Origin: Leptospira_A soteropolitanensis
Lineage (GTDB): Bacteria > Spirochaetota > Leptospiria > Leptospirales > Leptospiraceae
DNA length: 64,000 nt
Reading direction: 5' to 3' (one strand)
Assembly: GCF_026151335.1 (NCBI RefSeq)
Contig: NZ_JAMQPP010000007.1
Shown here: piece by piece, positions 24,471 through 33,962 of the stretch
Layout of the letters: each line of letters begins with the position of its first letter
Position numbering within the stretch: position 1 is the stretch's first letter
Position numbers and translations under genes: made by a program
The notes under the pieces: generated by a model
Database searches by the model: none
What the model saw: only the letters and a program-made list of their open reading frames with translations
What the model was told of the DNA's origin: nothing

Positions 24471-25754
24471 TCACCAGAGCCGAGCCCACCGTAAAGTACG
24501 ATTTCGAAATCGGTTCCGGATGGAAAAATCCTCGCTCATCCTGTCTGCTAATCGTTTCGGTTTGGTCAGATCAGGAATTAAAAGTACCAAATTGTCTTTG
24601 GCTCGGGAAAGGCCGACATAGAGAATCCTTCTTTCTTCCGCTTCATCTATATCTTCTATGTCCTCACTCCACCCTAACACCAGATCTAACAGGACCGTTC
24701 TGAATTCTAATCCTTTGGCACTATGGATGGTCATGACTTGCAAAGCAGGTACTCCGTTTTCGATCCATTCGTGTTTTCTAAAATTACTTCGAGTGAGGAT
24801 TATAGATGAGGAATCTTTCTTGTACCATTCATTCCAAATTTTCATTGGGTCTTCTTGGGTATCTTTAATTCGTTCAACTTGAAAAATCCCTTTTTCAGTA
24901 CGAAAGGTTTTTACCTGTTTTGTAATTTTTTCCTTATTCTTTTTTAAAGGAAGTAAGGAAGATTCGATGATGGATTTATTGGAACGATAGTTAGTGGATA
25001 AAAAAAATTGGACTACGTTTGGAAAGTGATTGGGAAATTCTAAAAAAGGTTTGGGGGTTGCCCCGCGAAATCCGTAGATAGCCTGCCAATCATCGCCGAC
25101 TACTGTAATGGATTTAAAATTCATTTTTTTTATGATTTGCAGTTGAACTTCATCTGTATCTTGGAACTCATCTATGATGAGGGCCTTCCATCTATTTTTT
25201 ACAGTGTTTGAAGATTCTGAATCTAAAAATTTTAGGAAATCAAAGATTAAGTCATCGAATTCAAAATAATTATTTTTATCCTTCCACCATTGAAAAGACC
25301 TACTAAAAGTATGATACTTTTCGAGAGAGATTTCTTTAAAATGTTTAGCATCATTCTTAAATAAAATCGGAAAAGGAACACCTCCAATTTCAAATTGAAT
25401 TGAATTTAAGAGTTCTTTTGTTATTTTCCATTTTTTAGATTGGCTGAGTAATTTAAATTTTGACCAATTTTTAGAATTGTCAAAATGTTTGAGAGCATAG
25501 TAACAAAACGCGTGAAAGGTAGAGATATGATACCTAGAAGAAAGACCTTTTTTTTGGCACCTTTCTTTGAATTCGTGAGTTGCTTTTTTTGTAAAGGTAA
25601 CGACAAGAGTGTTTTCTGGTAGAATGGAGTTTTGTTTTTCTCTTTCTTCCAAAAGTCCAACCATCGTTGCCGTTTTTCCAGAACCGGCACCAGCAATCAC
25701 TTGTTTAATGAGATGTTCCGATTTTATGATGGATTTTTGTTCTTCACTCCACAT
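24471..25754 (-). CDS. Small UvrD/Rep-type SF1 helicase
   Basis: The 427-residue protein has the SF1 motifs in order: Q-motif SEEQKSII, Walker A AGAGSGKTATMV (K27), TFTKKATHEF (Ia), and STFHAFCY. Motif II LIIDEFQDTDEVQ follows near residue 200, then VGDDWQAIYGFRGA (III) and LSTNYRS (IV). MTIHSAKGLEFRTVLL (V) and RRILYVGLSRAKDNLVLL (VI) come last. UvrD and Rep are about 670-720 residues, so this one has shortened 1B/2B subdomains. Such short helicases occur in DNA repair and plasmid or phage contexts. The gene is near tRNA-Val with no clear operon partner. It may be a repair accessory; its exact role is unknown. Confidence 0.86.
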   Translation of the reverse strand: MWSEEQKSIIKSEHLIKQVIAGAGSGKTATMVGLLEEREKQNSILPENTLVVTFTKKATHEFKERCQKKGLSSRYHISTFHAFCYYALKHFDNSKNWSKFKLLSQSKKWKITKELLNSIQFEIGGVPFPILFKNDAKHFKEISLEKYHTFSRSFQWWKDKNNYFEFDDLIFDFLKFLDSESSNTVKNRWKALIIDEFQDTDEVQLQIIKKMNFKSITVVGDDWQAIYGFRGATPKPFLEFPNHFPNVVQFFLSTNYRSNKSIIESSLLPLKKNKEKITKQVKTFRTEKGIFQVERIKDTQEDPMKIWNEWYKKDSSSIILTRSNFRKHEWIENGVPALQVMTIHSAKGLEFRTVLLDLVLGWSEDIEDIDEAEERRILYVGLSRAKDNLVLLIPDLTKPKRLADRMSEDFSIRNRFRNRTLRWARLW

Positions 25755-25800
25755 AAATAAGTTAGCGAAGAAAAAATAGTTTTGGTTCTAGTTTATTTGG

Positions 25801-26460
25801 CTATTGTTTGAAAACGGCTGTGTCTTCATCTTCCTCTTCTTTGAGATCGTAATATCCATATATAAAATTGGAACTAGCTTTCACTTCCATTCCGTAAAAA
25901 TGTTCTGAAATTCTTCCTGATTTTGTGACTTCTAATTTGTATTCTTCTGCCAAAAATTTCATTTTATCCATCGATATCTTTTCATTGATTTTTGGTCCGA
26001 AGCCAGATTCCGTTTTTGACCAATCTACAATAAAAAGTCTCCCACCGGCTTTCATAGAACGAATGAGTCCATCCATCGCCAAACCTGGGTTAGGGAATGT
26101 AGAAAGGGATAGGGAGGCAAAAATGATTTCTGGAACAGGAACCCATTCTGGAAGTAGTGGGTGGTCGGATTGGTCCAAATGAAAAGGGGTAAGTTGTTCA
26201 ATTCCTTCCATTAGTTTGCGACGTAAAATCATATCGATGATCTCTTGTTGGCATTCTGCGGCCCAAATCCAAACATGGGGAAACCACTTTCGAAATTCAG
26301 TGAAGTAAAATCCGAGCCCACTTCCAAAGTCCACAAGGTTGTTTAATCCCTTCCAATTGAAAAATGCGTATACATCCTCTGGTGGGCAGACCTCTCTCCT
26401 GTGGCTAGAGAGTAAGTATTCTTGGTAATTTTGGGAACGGTAGTATTCCGTTTCGGACAT
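25801..26460 (-). CDS. Class I SAM-dependent methyltransferase
   Basis: The 219-residue protein contains a glycine-rich SAM-binding motif I, LVDFGSGLGFYFTEF, near residue 40 after the ATG ending at 26460, followed by WAAECQQEIIDMI (motif II region) and IIFASLSLSTFPNP, with GGRLFIVDWSKTESGFGPKI as the later strand. An upstream in-frame ATG gives a longer form (start at 26496), but the extra residues are hydrophobic and atypical, so the shorter start is preferred. The substrate is unknown; the pattern is of a small-molecule or menaquinone/lipid type enzyme. The helicase gene is 46 bases downstream. Confidence 0.78.
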   Translation of the reverse strand: MSETEYYRSQNYQEYLLSSHRREVCPPEDVYAFFNWKGLNNLVDFGSGLGFYFTEFRKWFPHVWIWAAECQQEIIDMILRRKLMEGIEQLTPFHLDQSDHPLLPEWVPVPEIIFASLSLSTFPNPGLAMDGLIRSMKAGGRLFIVDWSKTESGFGPKINEKISMDKMKFLAEEYKLEVTKSGRISEHFYGMEVKASSNFIYGYYDLKEEEDEDTAVFKQ

Positions 26461-26540
26461 AATGACAATTCTTACAGAAAAGCTGGGAAAGTACAAACGA
26501 AAAATTCAATTAGGAGACTGATAACACCGAAAATCTAAGT

Positions 26541-28226
26541 ATGAAGTTCTCGATTCAGCTCTGGATGGTTGCGCTGTTCTTTTCACTTGTTCCGGTTTCT
26601 GCGGACTCTGGATTTGAGGAAAGTCGTTATCCTACCATAGCGAAGGCAATTCATGTTAGCCTCCTGCCAGATAAAAAATCGATTCGTTTAGATTGGGATC
26701 CACCTAAACAGGAAGGCGAAATCATTGTGGCAAGGTCTTCAGTTTTGATCGATAGTCCAGACAAATTGTACATTGCAGATTCTCTTGGGAGGTATAAAAC
26801 CTCTACTTCAAATCCTACTCGTGTTTATTTTGATTATAATTTAAAACCGGGAACTTATTATTATGCGATTGTTATGGTGTCTGATGTTAGGCGAAGAGAG
26901 GTGAAACTTTTTGCCAACCAAAACTACTCCGTAACACCTATACATATAGCAGAAGAAAATGGCACACCAGTTGTTGGTCAAAATCCAGATTTTCCGGCCT
27001 TTCCTGCAGATGCTGGAATTCATTCAATGGTAGGTGGGGTTTCTGGAATTACTGCAAATATTGAAAAAAAATACATTCGGTTGAATTGGACACCACCAAA
27101 CGGTGCTACTGCGGGAAGAACTTTATACACAGTTTACAGGTCAAATACCCCACTGACAAGTTTACCTCTGATGCAAAAGGCAGAAAAATTGGCAGAACTC
27201 ACACATCCCGTAAATACTTTTTTAGACCAAGATTTGGATAAATCACAAACATTGTATTATGGAGTTTCTGTAAAACAAGTTGGAGGCGAAGAAACACTTC
27301 CCTTAGAAGATAAAAAATCTACCTTACGTGTGTTTTATGTAAAACAGACTCAGAAAAACAATGCAGAAGTCATTGTGGAAGAGACACCCGTAAAACCAAA
27401 ACAGGAAGTTGCATCAAATGATACACATGCTGATTTAGGTGGAGTAATGCACGTTCGTGGACTCGGTTATGAGCGTGTAGGGAAAGGTGCCGTGATCAGT
27501 TGGATTAGCCCTGAAGCGGCCGACGAATCTACTATATATAGTTTGTATGCTTCTGTAAAACCACTAAACCAAGGGTCTGCTTCCTTTGGACAAGGTTCTG
27601 TGGTAAAAGTTGCCACGGTAGTTCATCCAAAAACAAATTTTTTCATCAAAGAGTTAAAAGAAATAGATGAACTTTATTTTGGTGTAACCGCAAAATCCAA
27701 CGGAATTCCAGAAGATTATAATTTAAAAGAAAATGTTTCTTACTTTAAGTATGATTTTTCAAAGGACATTGCTCCCAAGGAAGAACCGAATGTAGTGGCG
27801 GAGTCTCGTCCTAAAAAAGAGCCAGAAAAAACAGAAGTCTATAAAAATGAACATGCTGTAACACCAACAGAGAGTTTGCCTCCTAGAGAAAATGCAGAGC
27901 AGGCAAATGATTTTAAGGAAGAAACTTCGGCAACTGTTAATTATGATTTAGGTCAAACGGATTTGAATCAAATTATCAAAGAAACGGTTCTTCGTAAAAA
28001 ATATGAAGTAGCAGTTTATCGGTTAGAAGAATATTTAAAAAATGAATCTAACACTTACTTGAGAGGAAAGGCAATGTTTTTTCTAGGAGTGAGTGCGTTA
28101 AAAACTGGTGATACAAAAAAAGCCTTAAAATGTTTTTTGAAAAGGGAAACTAAATCTTATTCACCATCTCGAGTAGAATTTTGGACGAATCAAACCCTGG
28201 GTCAAGCGGGTAGAGGGAATTTATGA
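26541..28226 (+). CDS. Exported protein with three fibronectin type III-like repeats and a C-terminal helical domain
   Basis: This 561-residue protein has a signal peptide (MKFSIQLWMVALFFSLVPVSADS) and three related segments that start with IAKAIHVSLLP..., VSGITANIEKKYIRLNWTPP and LGYERVGKGAVISWISPE. Each has the FN3 pattern of beta strands with Tyr near the end of the third and fifth strands (YYYAIV, LYYGVSV, ELYFGVTA). A Pro/Glu-rich link (about residues 405-465) leads to a C-terminal helical part containing KKYEVAVYRLEEYLKNESN and LGVSALKTGDTKKALKCF, like TPR units. It should be exported to the periplasm or surface and bind proteins or sugars; the exact role is unknown. The next gene overlaps by four bases. 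Confidence 0.8.
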   Translation: MKFSIQLWMVALFFSLVPVSADSGFEESRYPTIAKAIHVSLLPDKKSIRLDWDPPKQEGEIIVARSSVLIDSPDKLYIADSLGRYKTSTSNPTRVYFDYNLKPGTYYYAIVMVSDVRRREVKLFANQNYSVTPIHIAEENGTPVVGQNPDFPAFPADAGIHSMVGGVSGITANIEKKYIRLNWTPPNGATAGRTLYTVYRSNTPLTSLPLMQKAEKLAELTHPVNTFLDQDLDKSQTLYYGVSVKQVGGEETLPLEDKKSTLRVFYVKQTQKNNAEVIVEETPVKPKQEVASNDTHADLGGVMHVRGLGYERVGKGAVISWISPEAADESTIYSLYASVKPLNQGSASFGQGSVVKVATVVHPKTNFFIKELKEIDELYFGVTAKSNGIPEDYNLKENVSYFKYDFSKDIAPKEEPNVVAESRPKKEPEKTEVYKNEHAVTPTESLPPRENAEQANDFKEETSATVNYDLGQTDLNQIIKETVLRKKYEVAVYRLEEYLKNESNTYLRGKAMFFLGVSALKTGDTKKALKCFLKRETKSYSPSRVEFWTNQTLGQAGRGNL

Positions 28227-29392
28227 ATCGAATTATAGTAACTTTAGCTGGTTTTTTGTTTATTGTTGCAGGGCTTTCCACTGCCTACTACCAAACAAAT
28301 ATTTCTGCAAAGGAAGACCAGTCGCAAGCGATTTTGGAAAGAATTGCAGAAGGGGAAGAGTATCTAAAACAATCGAACCCGCAAAGTAAGGAAAAGGCAA
28401 TAGCGATTTTTTCTGAGTTAGCTGGTAAACGAGGTACGGAAAAGTATGAATTCCAGATCAAATACAACCAAGCAAGAGCCTTAGAGAAAAACTCTGATTT
28501 TTATCCTGCCCTTGATATTTATAAGGATTTAAAAAAGAATCCAAATCTTAAACCAGAAGATAAAGAGCGATTGAGTTATTCACTTGGGAACTTACTTCTA
28601 AAGATTGGAAATGAATCTGAAGGAAAAGTGCATTTAGAATCTGTTCTGCAAACAAGTTCTGAAAATAAACTCAGATCTAAATCATTTCTTTCTCTTGCTG
28701 ATTACTATTACCGAACCGGAAATTTTGAAACTGCCCGTAAAAATTATACTCTTGCCTTACAAGAAGATCCAAACAATACAGAATCAAGAATTGGCTGGGG
28801 AAGATCACTGCGTAAACTAGGAAAAGATTGGGCTTCGTTTGATGTATTCGATGAATATATTGAAACAGCTGATCAGTTAGCAGGTGCTGATGAAAAAGTA
28901 GTAGGTGAATACAAAGACTCTGTCTTAAAAGATGCAAAAGAAAATTATACAAAAAAACAATACACTAAGGCTGTTGAGTTATTCCAAAAAGTGCTCAGTG
29001 TAAATCCTACTCCTAAAAAAGAAGAGGAAGCTTTGTATTACATCGCTTTGTCTTTTGATGCGATGGGAAAACAAACCGAATCACTAACTTATATCAATAA
29101 GGTTTTGAATAATAGTGATTATTCTCTCGATCAAGCAGCGTTATACAAAAAAGGCACTATTTATTTCAGACAAGGCAAATTTGAAAAAGCAGCAGGTATC
29201 TTTCAAACGATTGTAGATAAATACCCTAAAAACCAGATTACCGACAAGGCGATTGCATGGAAAAAAGAATCACTCGATCAGTTTACCGACCACAATGATC
29301 TAGATGGTTCAGATGTATCGTCTGATTCCTATTCATCCAAACCAGGTTCGGTTTCCACAAAACCAGATTCAGGGAATGATTTGGAGTTTTAG
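28223..29392 (+). CDS. TPR-repeat protein with signal anchor
   Basis: The 389-residue protein has one N-terminal hydrophobic segment (IVTLAGFLFIVAGLSTAYY) and then about eight tetratricopeptide-like units, for example EYLKQSNPQSKEKAIAIFSEL, TARKNYTLALQEDPNNTESRIGWG, AVELFQKVLSVNPTPKKEEEALYYIALS and KAAGIFQTIVDKYPKNQITDKA. The last 40 residues are Ser/Asp-rich and disordered. A protein-binding scaffold outside or at the membrane is likely. It overlaps the preceding FN3/TPR gene by four bases; the pair is probably one envelope unit. The opposite-strand gene at 29389 overlaps its stop by four bases, so the genes are convergent. Confidence 0.82.
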   Translation: MNRIIVTLAGFLFIVAGLSTAYYQTNISAKEDQSQAILERIAEGEEYLKQSNPQSKEKAIAIFSELAGKRGTEKYEFQIKYNQARALEKNSDFYPALDIYKDLKKNPNLKPEDKERLSYSLGNLLLKIGNESEGKVHLESVLQTSSENKLRSKSFLSLADYYYRTGNFETARKNYTLALQEDPNNTESRIGWGRSLRKLGKDWASFDVFDEYIETADQLAGADEKVVGEYKDSVLKDAKENYTKKQYTKAVELFQKVLSVNPTPKKEEEALYYIALSFDAMGKQTESLTYINKVLNNSDYSLDQAALYKKGTIYFRQGKFEKAAGIFQTIVDKYPKNQITDKAIAWKKESLDQFTDHNDLDGSDVSSDSYSSKPGSVSTKPDSGNDLEF

Positions 29393-30363
29393 TCGGCTTT
29401 CATTAGAAATTCATTCGATTTTGTATTCTGGAGAGCTTCCTCCATTCCGAAAGTTTTATAAATTTCAGGAACAATGTCTGCAAGCGAATGTATATTTTCA
29501 GCGAAGCGGTCAGCATCCTTACCATAGAGGATGGTGGCCGCCGGGTTTTCCGTATGGTTTTTTTGACTTAAGTCTTCCATGTTACCGTGGTCACTGGAAA
29601 CAATCAGTAAATCGTTTTCGGGATCTAAACTTTCCAATAAACCTCGAAAAAAAACTTCTAAGTTTTTGATAACATGTTCTGCCTTTTCCCAATCCATTGC
29701 ATGTCCTACTTTGTCGGTGAGAAAATACTCATACAAAGCCAACTTGTAATTTCCAAACCTAATGAAAGATTCTTTTCCTAATTGATAGGGGTCTCGTTTT
29801 TCGAGAAGTGGATCTCCAGGTTTTAACATATCAATCCCAAGAGTGCCCATGATTTCATGTGTTAAATCCATATAGAGACCTCTACCATTCGCTAGATCAT
29901 CAAAGTTCTTTAAGGGGCGCCCACTAGCTAACTGGACTAAGGTGGAGGCGGATACGAGTTTTGGTTTTTCTTCGACGTGTTTAAGGTAGGGCGGTGAAAA
30001 ACAATTTAAAAAATCACTTAAGAATCCGTTTTCGTTTAGAACTTTTATGAGAGAATATTTTGCTATGATTTTACGAAGGGTAACCGTTGGAAATCCGCTA
30101 ACATGGCGTTCTAACACCTTCGGGCCAGGAATTCCCGTCCAAAGTGCTGTTTGGCCTGTGGCAGATTGTGGAAGGCCCGGAACCCCCATGTGGGCATCCG
30201 TTTTGATATAGTGCAATTTTGATGGCAAAACCGGCAAGTCTGCATCGGACTTCGGAATTCCTCCCACGGGAGCTAAAAAACCTTTGGCAAATCTACTGAA
30301 TGGATTGGATTTGGGGTCGTAATTTGCGATTCCCACACCGTCCAAAAATACATAAAAAATCAT
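29389..30363 (-). CDS. Alkaline phosphatase/iPGM-superfamily metalloenzyme
   Basis: The 324-residue protein begins YVFLDGVGIA, the first metal-binding strand of the alkaline phosphatase/phosphoglycerate mutase superfamily. It has GLPQSATGQTALWTG, where a Thr or Ser is the likely nucleophile, and VSSDHGNMEDLSQKNHTENP, which supplies Asp, His and a further His for two metal ions. The length is short for cofactor-independent phosphoglycerate mutase (about 510), so the family is a smaller relative. No signal peptide is evident. Substrate and pathway are unknown. It is divergent from the 30414 gene, with 50 bases between the starts. Confidence 0.75.
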   Translation of the reverse strand: MIFYVFLDGVGIANYDPKSNPFSRFAKGFLAPVGGIPKSDADLPVLPSKLHYIKTDAHMGVPGLPQSATGQTALWTGIPGPKVLERHVSGFPTVTLRKIIAKYSLIKVLNENGFLSDFLNCFSPPYLKHVEEKPKLVSASTLVQLASGRPLKNFDDLANGRGLYMDLTHEIMGTLGIDMLKPGDPLLEKRDPYQLGKESFIRFGNYKLALYEYFLTDKVGHAMDWEKAEHVIKNLEVFFRGLLESLDPENDLLIVSSDHGNMEDLSQKNHTENPAATILYGKDADRFAENIHSLADIVPEIYKTFGMEEALQNTKSNEFLMKAD

Positions 30364-30413
30364 TCCTTTCCTTGGACTGATTGGTTTTTGCCAATGACAA
30401 CCCGATAATTAGA

Positions 30414-33191
30414 ATGATGAAACGGAATTTCGGAAACTTGTCTATTCTTTTTGGATACTTAGTCGTTTCCCTGCTTGTCACCTCCGTTTTGTTTGGATAT
30501 TTTGAATGGATTCGGCCTTACCAGTTGAAATCCAATTTAGTTTCTGCCTTAAAACGTTATGATGAAGACCGGACAAAAGAGTATTTAAATACCCTTGAGT
30601 TCTTTTTTCGTGAATCGGCCTTACCTTATCGGGCCTCTTTGGTGACCAAAAGAATCAAACAAACGTTAGGTCTAAGTTATGTGCGATTGTATGATGATTC
30701 TCTTCGATTGATTCATAGTACAATTGAAACAAACGAAATTTTTCAACAAGAACTCAGACAAGATCCATCAGGTTTATTAGAAGGAAAACTTCGAACCTTA
30801 GCAAACGGAGATTTTGTATATAGAGATTTATCTGGTAAATTCTTTGTGGTATTTCCACCGGGTCCTTCTTTACCAAAACAAATTCAAAATGCTAACTTAG
30901 AATACGGTTATTTATACTGGGCCTTTGATCCCAAGTCACAAAAGATTCTTTATACCAATGATGAATCAATTTTGTCAGGGGATAGAGAGGTTAATCAATT
31001 GTTAGGTTTGTTTTCTGGAAAGGAAGGACAAACCATTAGCTGGCAGTTAGATGGTGAAGATGCAAAACTTCTTTTAGAAAAAACCGAAAATTTTTCTGTT
31101 TATTTACTTCGCCAATCTGACTCGGAAGCAGATGAGATTCGATTCGGATGTTTTATACTTTTTCTTTTTACCTTTACTGGTCTTTTTTATATACGTTTTA
31201 TTTGGATTGTCATTCATACACATGGTTTTCAATTCAAAAGAAGAATTCTTTTGCCTGTAATTGTTTATCTTATTTTACTTTTGTTCTATCAGAAAAGTTT
31301 TGAACTTTTTCCTGACTACAGGTATTACAAACCTTGGACAAAACATCGATTGATTCAATTTGAAGAAACCCTTTCGGTTCTTGAAAAAAATTTGCTTCGC
31401 GAAGGTCTTGGTGAAGGTGGGGGACAAGGCGAAACAGAAAGAATTGTTTCTGAAATTTACCTTTGGAAAGAGGGATCTAAAGAAAATAAAACCATACAAA
31501 ATCGATTTGGAATCGAAATTTTTGGATTATTTCAAAGGATACAAAAACATCCGATTACGATATTGGTGGAATCAGAAATTGATTTGGTATATTTAATTCC
31601 CAAAAGGAATCTTGAAGATGCTTCGATATCTATTTTAATTGCGGTTCTTGATTCTAATCTTCTACAAGCAAAAAAGGAAAAAGACAGAGACGAGTTCTAT
31701 TTCCCCTTAGTTTCTGCAAAACTTTCAGATAACAAAAGTAAGGAGCAAGTTTTGTTTAACCCAAGAACCTGGAAATTAGAAGATACTTCTAGGTTTGTTC
31801 ACTTAGAATCGAAAAAGCAGTCTGTAGGTTTTTTACATCATAAATTTCATTCTTATTATATTGCCAAAGAACATGGAAAACCAGGTTTTTTATCAGGTTT
31901 GTCCGTGTATCGTTATTCTTCCTTTCCTCCTTATTTATTTAGTTTTGGATATTTGTTCATCGGACCTTGGATTTTCTTTGTATTATGGGCTTCTATCAAA
32001 AGGAAATGGGATCACCATGTTAAGTTAGGGGAATCCCCTTTGGTGAGTGAAGAGTCATTTGAGAAAGAAGTAGAGATAAAAAAATCGACTCCTAATCAAG
32101 AAGGAATTGAAACAAAAATGGAGTCCGTTATAAAGAATACAAATCCTGTGAAAAAAACGAGTTTTAAAATTTTACCTCCTGCTACTTGGAGACGAGTCGC
32201 CATCTTAGATGCAGTACAAAAAAAACGAGAAACTATTTTTAATCCTGAGTTGGAGAAGTTGGTTCATTCAGTGACCAAAAGAGAAGAAACACAGGAACAA
32301 TCCATATCGAAACCTATCTTTGAAAATTTTCTGACATTAGTTCCTGAAGAAAAACGTGTGGAGTATAGTTTACTCGATAAAATTTATCGCGAAAATGAAA
32401 TTTCTTATGATGGGATTGTTGGTTATACAAAAAACTTTATTTCAAGACTTGGTTCTCCCAGGTTTTCTTATTTATTTTTGAATGATTCTTTAGGTTCTTT
32501 CCATAATCAAATTTCTTCCGGATTAGACTATAACACTCGTTCTAATTTAATTTTTTTACATCATGACCCTTACTTACCTTTTGATGAATCTGGTTTTGCA
32601 ATGTTCGATGTAGACGATACTGTCAGACTTGACCGATTTATTGCTAAGAAGTTTTCCTGGGAGATACTATTACAGACAGAAGCCATCATCGCATTTCATA
32701 TGGAATCTTTAGGTTTTCCCGGTATCTTTTTAGTGCTTTTAAATAAGGAAGAAAGGGCAAAGTTTTTAGATTCTCAAAAACGTATGATCCAGGAGAAACT
32801 TCGCCAGGTAATTCCCGCCCTACATGTTCTTGTGGAAAAGGAGGAGAGAAAACCTGAGTTTTTAAAAGATAGTTTATCTTGGATGATTCGTTCCTTTATG
32901 CAAGCCACCTTCGGTGGGAAACGAACTACTTCCGTACTTCGCATCCAGTGGCCCGAATACAATCCAACTCCTGACTGGGAACGTTCTAAAAGACATTTTA
33001 TCGATTCCATTCAAACTTATTTAGAAAGCAAAGATCGATTAATTGAAACATCACCAAATTCTATGTTAATTGTAACAGCAAAGGATATATACCTTTCTGT
33101 AATTCAGAAACTAGAGGAATTACCTTTTCGCCATGAAATCAAATCGATGAAATTCCCTGATGATGGACAGAACTTCTACTTATACTTTTAA
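30414..33191 (+). CDS. Large multi-spanning membrane protein, sensor-like
   Basis: This 925-residue protein (ATG at 30414 preferred to a TTG 33 bases upstream) has an N-terminal anchor (LSILFGYLVVSLLVTSVLFGYF) and an extracytoplasmic region of about 200 residues. Two membrane segments follow near 235-295 (FGCFILFLFTFTGLFYIRFI and LLPVIVYLILLLFY), then a second extracytoplasmic region and a segment near 515-535 (FSFGYLFIGPWIFFVLWASI). The C-terminal 390 residues are cytoplasmic and show a GAF-like fold pattern around 610-790 with no kinase motif. No catalytic residues are visible. It could sense or anchor. It overlaps the downstream TPR gene by 32 bases. Confidence 0.75.
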   Translation: MMKRNFGNLSILFGYLVVSLLVTSVLFGYFEWIRPYQLKSNLVSALKRYDEDRTKEYLNTLEFFFRESALPYRASLVTKRIKQTLGLSYVRLYDDSLRLIHSTIETNEIFQQELRQDPSGLLEGKLRTLANGDFVYRDLSGKFFVVFPPGPSLPKQIQNANLEYGYLYWAFDPKSQKILYTNDESILSGDREVNQLLGLFSGKEGQTISWQLDGEDAKLLLEKTENFSVYLLRQSDSEADEIRFGCFILFLFTFTGLFYIRFIWIVIHTHGFQFKRRILLPVIVYLILLLFYQKSFELFPDYRYYKPWTKHRLIQFEETLSVLEKNLLREGLGEGGGQGETERIVSEIYLWKEGSKENKTIQNRFGIEIFGLFQRIQKHPITILVESEIDLVYLIPKRNLEDASISILIAVLDSNLLQAKKEKDRDEFYFPLVSAKLSDNKSKEQVLFNPRTWKLEDTSRFVHLESKKQSVGFLHHKFHSYYIAKEHGKPGFLSGLSVYRYSSFPPYLFSFGYLFIGPWIFFVLWASIKRKWDHHVKLGESPLVSEESFEKEVEIKKSTPNQEGIETKMESVIKNTNPVKKTSFKILPPATWRRVAILDAVQKKRETIFNPELEKLVHSVTKREETQEQSISKPIFENFLTLVPEEKRVEYSLLDKIYRENEISYDGIVGYTKNFISRLGSPRFSYLFLNDSLGSFHNQISSGLDYNTRSNLIFLHHDPYLPFDESGFAMFDVDDTVRLDRFIAKKFSWEILLQTEAIIAFHMESLGFPGIFLVLLNKEERAKFLDSQKRMIQEKLRQVIPALHVLVEKEERKPEFLKDSLSWMIRSFMQATFGGKRTTSVLRIQWPEYNPTPDWERSKRHFIDSIQTYLESKDRLIETSPNSMLIVTAKDIYLSVIQKLEELPFRHEIKSMKFPDDGQNFYLYF

Positions 33192-33771
33192 AATAATCTG
33201 TATTTTTCTCTTTTCCATCCATAGTATATGGGCCGGTGGTAGCAAAAAAAAAGAAGAAACCTCTGCCCTAAAAAAACAAATTTACAACTTGCACAAAGTA
33301 GATGAAGAAACTTCCTCCATACCTTATTTGGAACGTTACCTTGATCTCAGCAAAAATGAATTATATTTTAATTTATTATACGCAAAAGCTTTGCTTTATC
33401 GAAACGATTTATCCGTTCCAAGGCCAGATGAACCTGCAGAAGACCGAATCAATAAAGCAAAAGTAATTCAAAAAAACTACAATCTGTCTTCGAAACTTTT
33501 TCAAGAGAATGTATTACATTTAGAAAAAGTACGACCCAGGGATCCAAACCTAGGACGATGGTATTATCTTTGGGCTTTCAGCGAATGGTTTTCAGATAAC
33601 AAAGAGAAGTCGATTAAGTTATTCCAAAAGGCTGTAAAGTTAGACTATCGACTGACAGAATCTTATTATAATATTGCCTCTCTTTACGAATCATTAGGGC
33701 AATGGCAGGATGCCAGTTTGTATTGGCGCAAATTTGAAAAGGCAGAAAAAGAACTAGAAGAAGAAGATTAA
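33160..33771 (+). CDS. Secreted TPR protein
   Basis: This 203-residue protein has a signal peptide (FKIICIFLFSIHSIWAGG) and helical repeats typical of TPR: NLLYAKALLYRNDLSV, AFSEWFSDNKEKSIKLFQKAVKLD and ESYYNIASLYESLGQWQDASLYWRKFEK. It ends in an acidic tail. The gene begins inside the end of the membrane-protein gene (32-base overlap) and its stop overlaps the ATG of the ribbon-helix-helix gene by one base (TAATG). Such tight overlap means co-translation. The role is likely protein binding in the periplasm. Confidence 0.82.
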   Translation: MMDRTSTYTFKIICIFLFSIHSIWAGGSKKKEETSALKKQIYNLHKVDEETSSIPYLERYLDLSKNELYFNLLYAKALLYRNDLSVPRPDEPAEDRINKAKVIQKNYNLSSKLFQENVLHLEKVRPRDPNLGRWYYLWAFSEWFSDNKEKSIKLFQKAVKLDYRLTESYYNIASLYESLGQWQDASLYWRKFEKAEKELEEED

Positions 33772-33962
33772 TGGCAAAAATAGATAAACGATTCCAGATT
33801 CTACTATCGGAAGAAGAGCAAATTCTTTTAAAAAACGAGGCCAAAAGAAGAGGAGTCTCGCAAGGAGAGTTGGTTCGTATGGCTTTAAAAAATGAAATCA
33901 TTCAAAAGTCGGAACTTTTGAAAAGACAAGCTGTAGTAGCTTTATCGGAGTTACTCGATTGA
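33771..33962 (+). CDS. Ribbon-helix-helix (antitoxin-like) protein
   Basis: The 63-residue protein reads DKRFQILLSEEEQILLKNEAKRRGVSQGELVRMALKNEI, a beta strand followed by two helices: the ribbon-helix-helix plan of CopG/VapB-type DNA-binding antitoxins (length 45-80 is usual). It should bind its own operator as a dimer. The stop overlaps the next TTG start by four bases (TTGA), the usual toxin-antitoxin spacing. Upstream, its start overlaps the TPR gene by one base, so it has no separate promoter, which is unusual for an autoregulated pair. Confidence 0.75.
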   Translation: MAKIDKRFQILLSEEEQILLKNEAKRRGVSQGELVRMALKNEIIQKSELLKRQAVVALSELLD

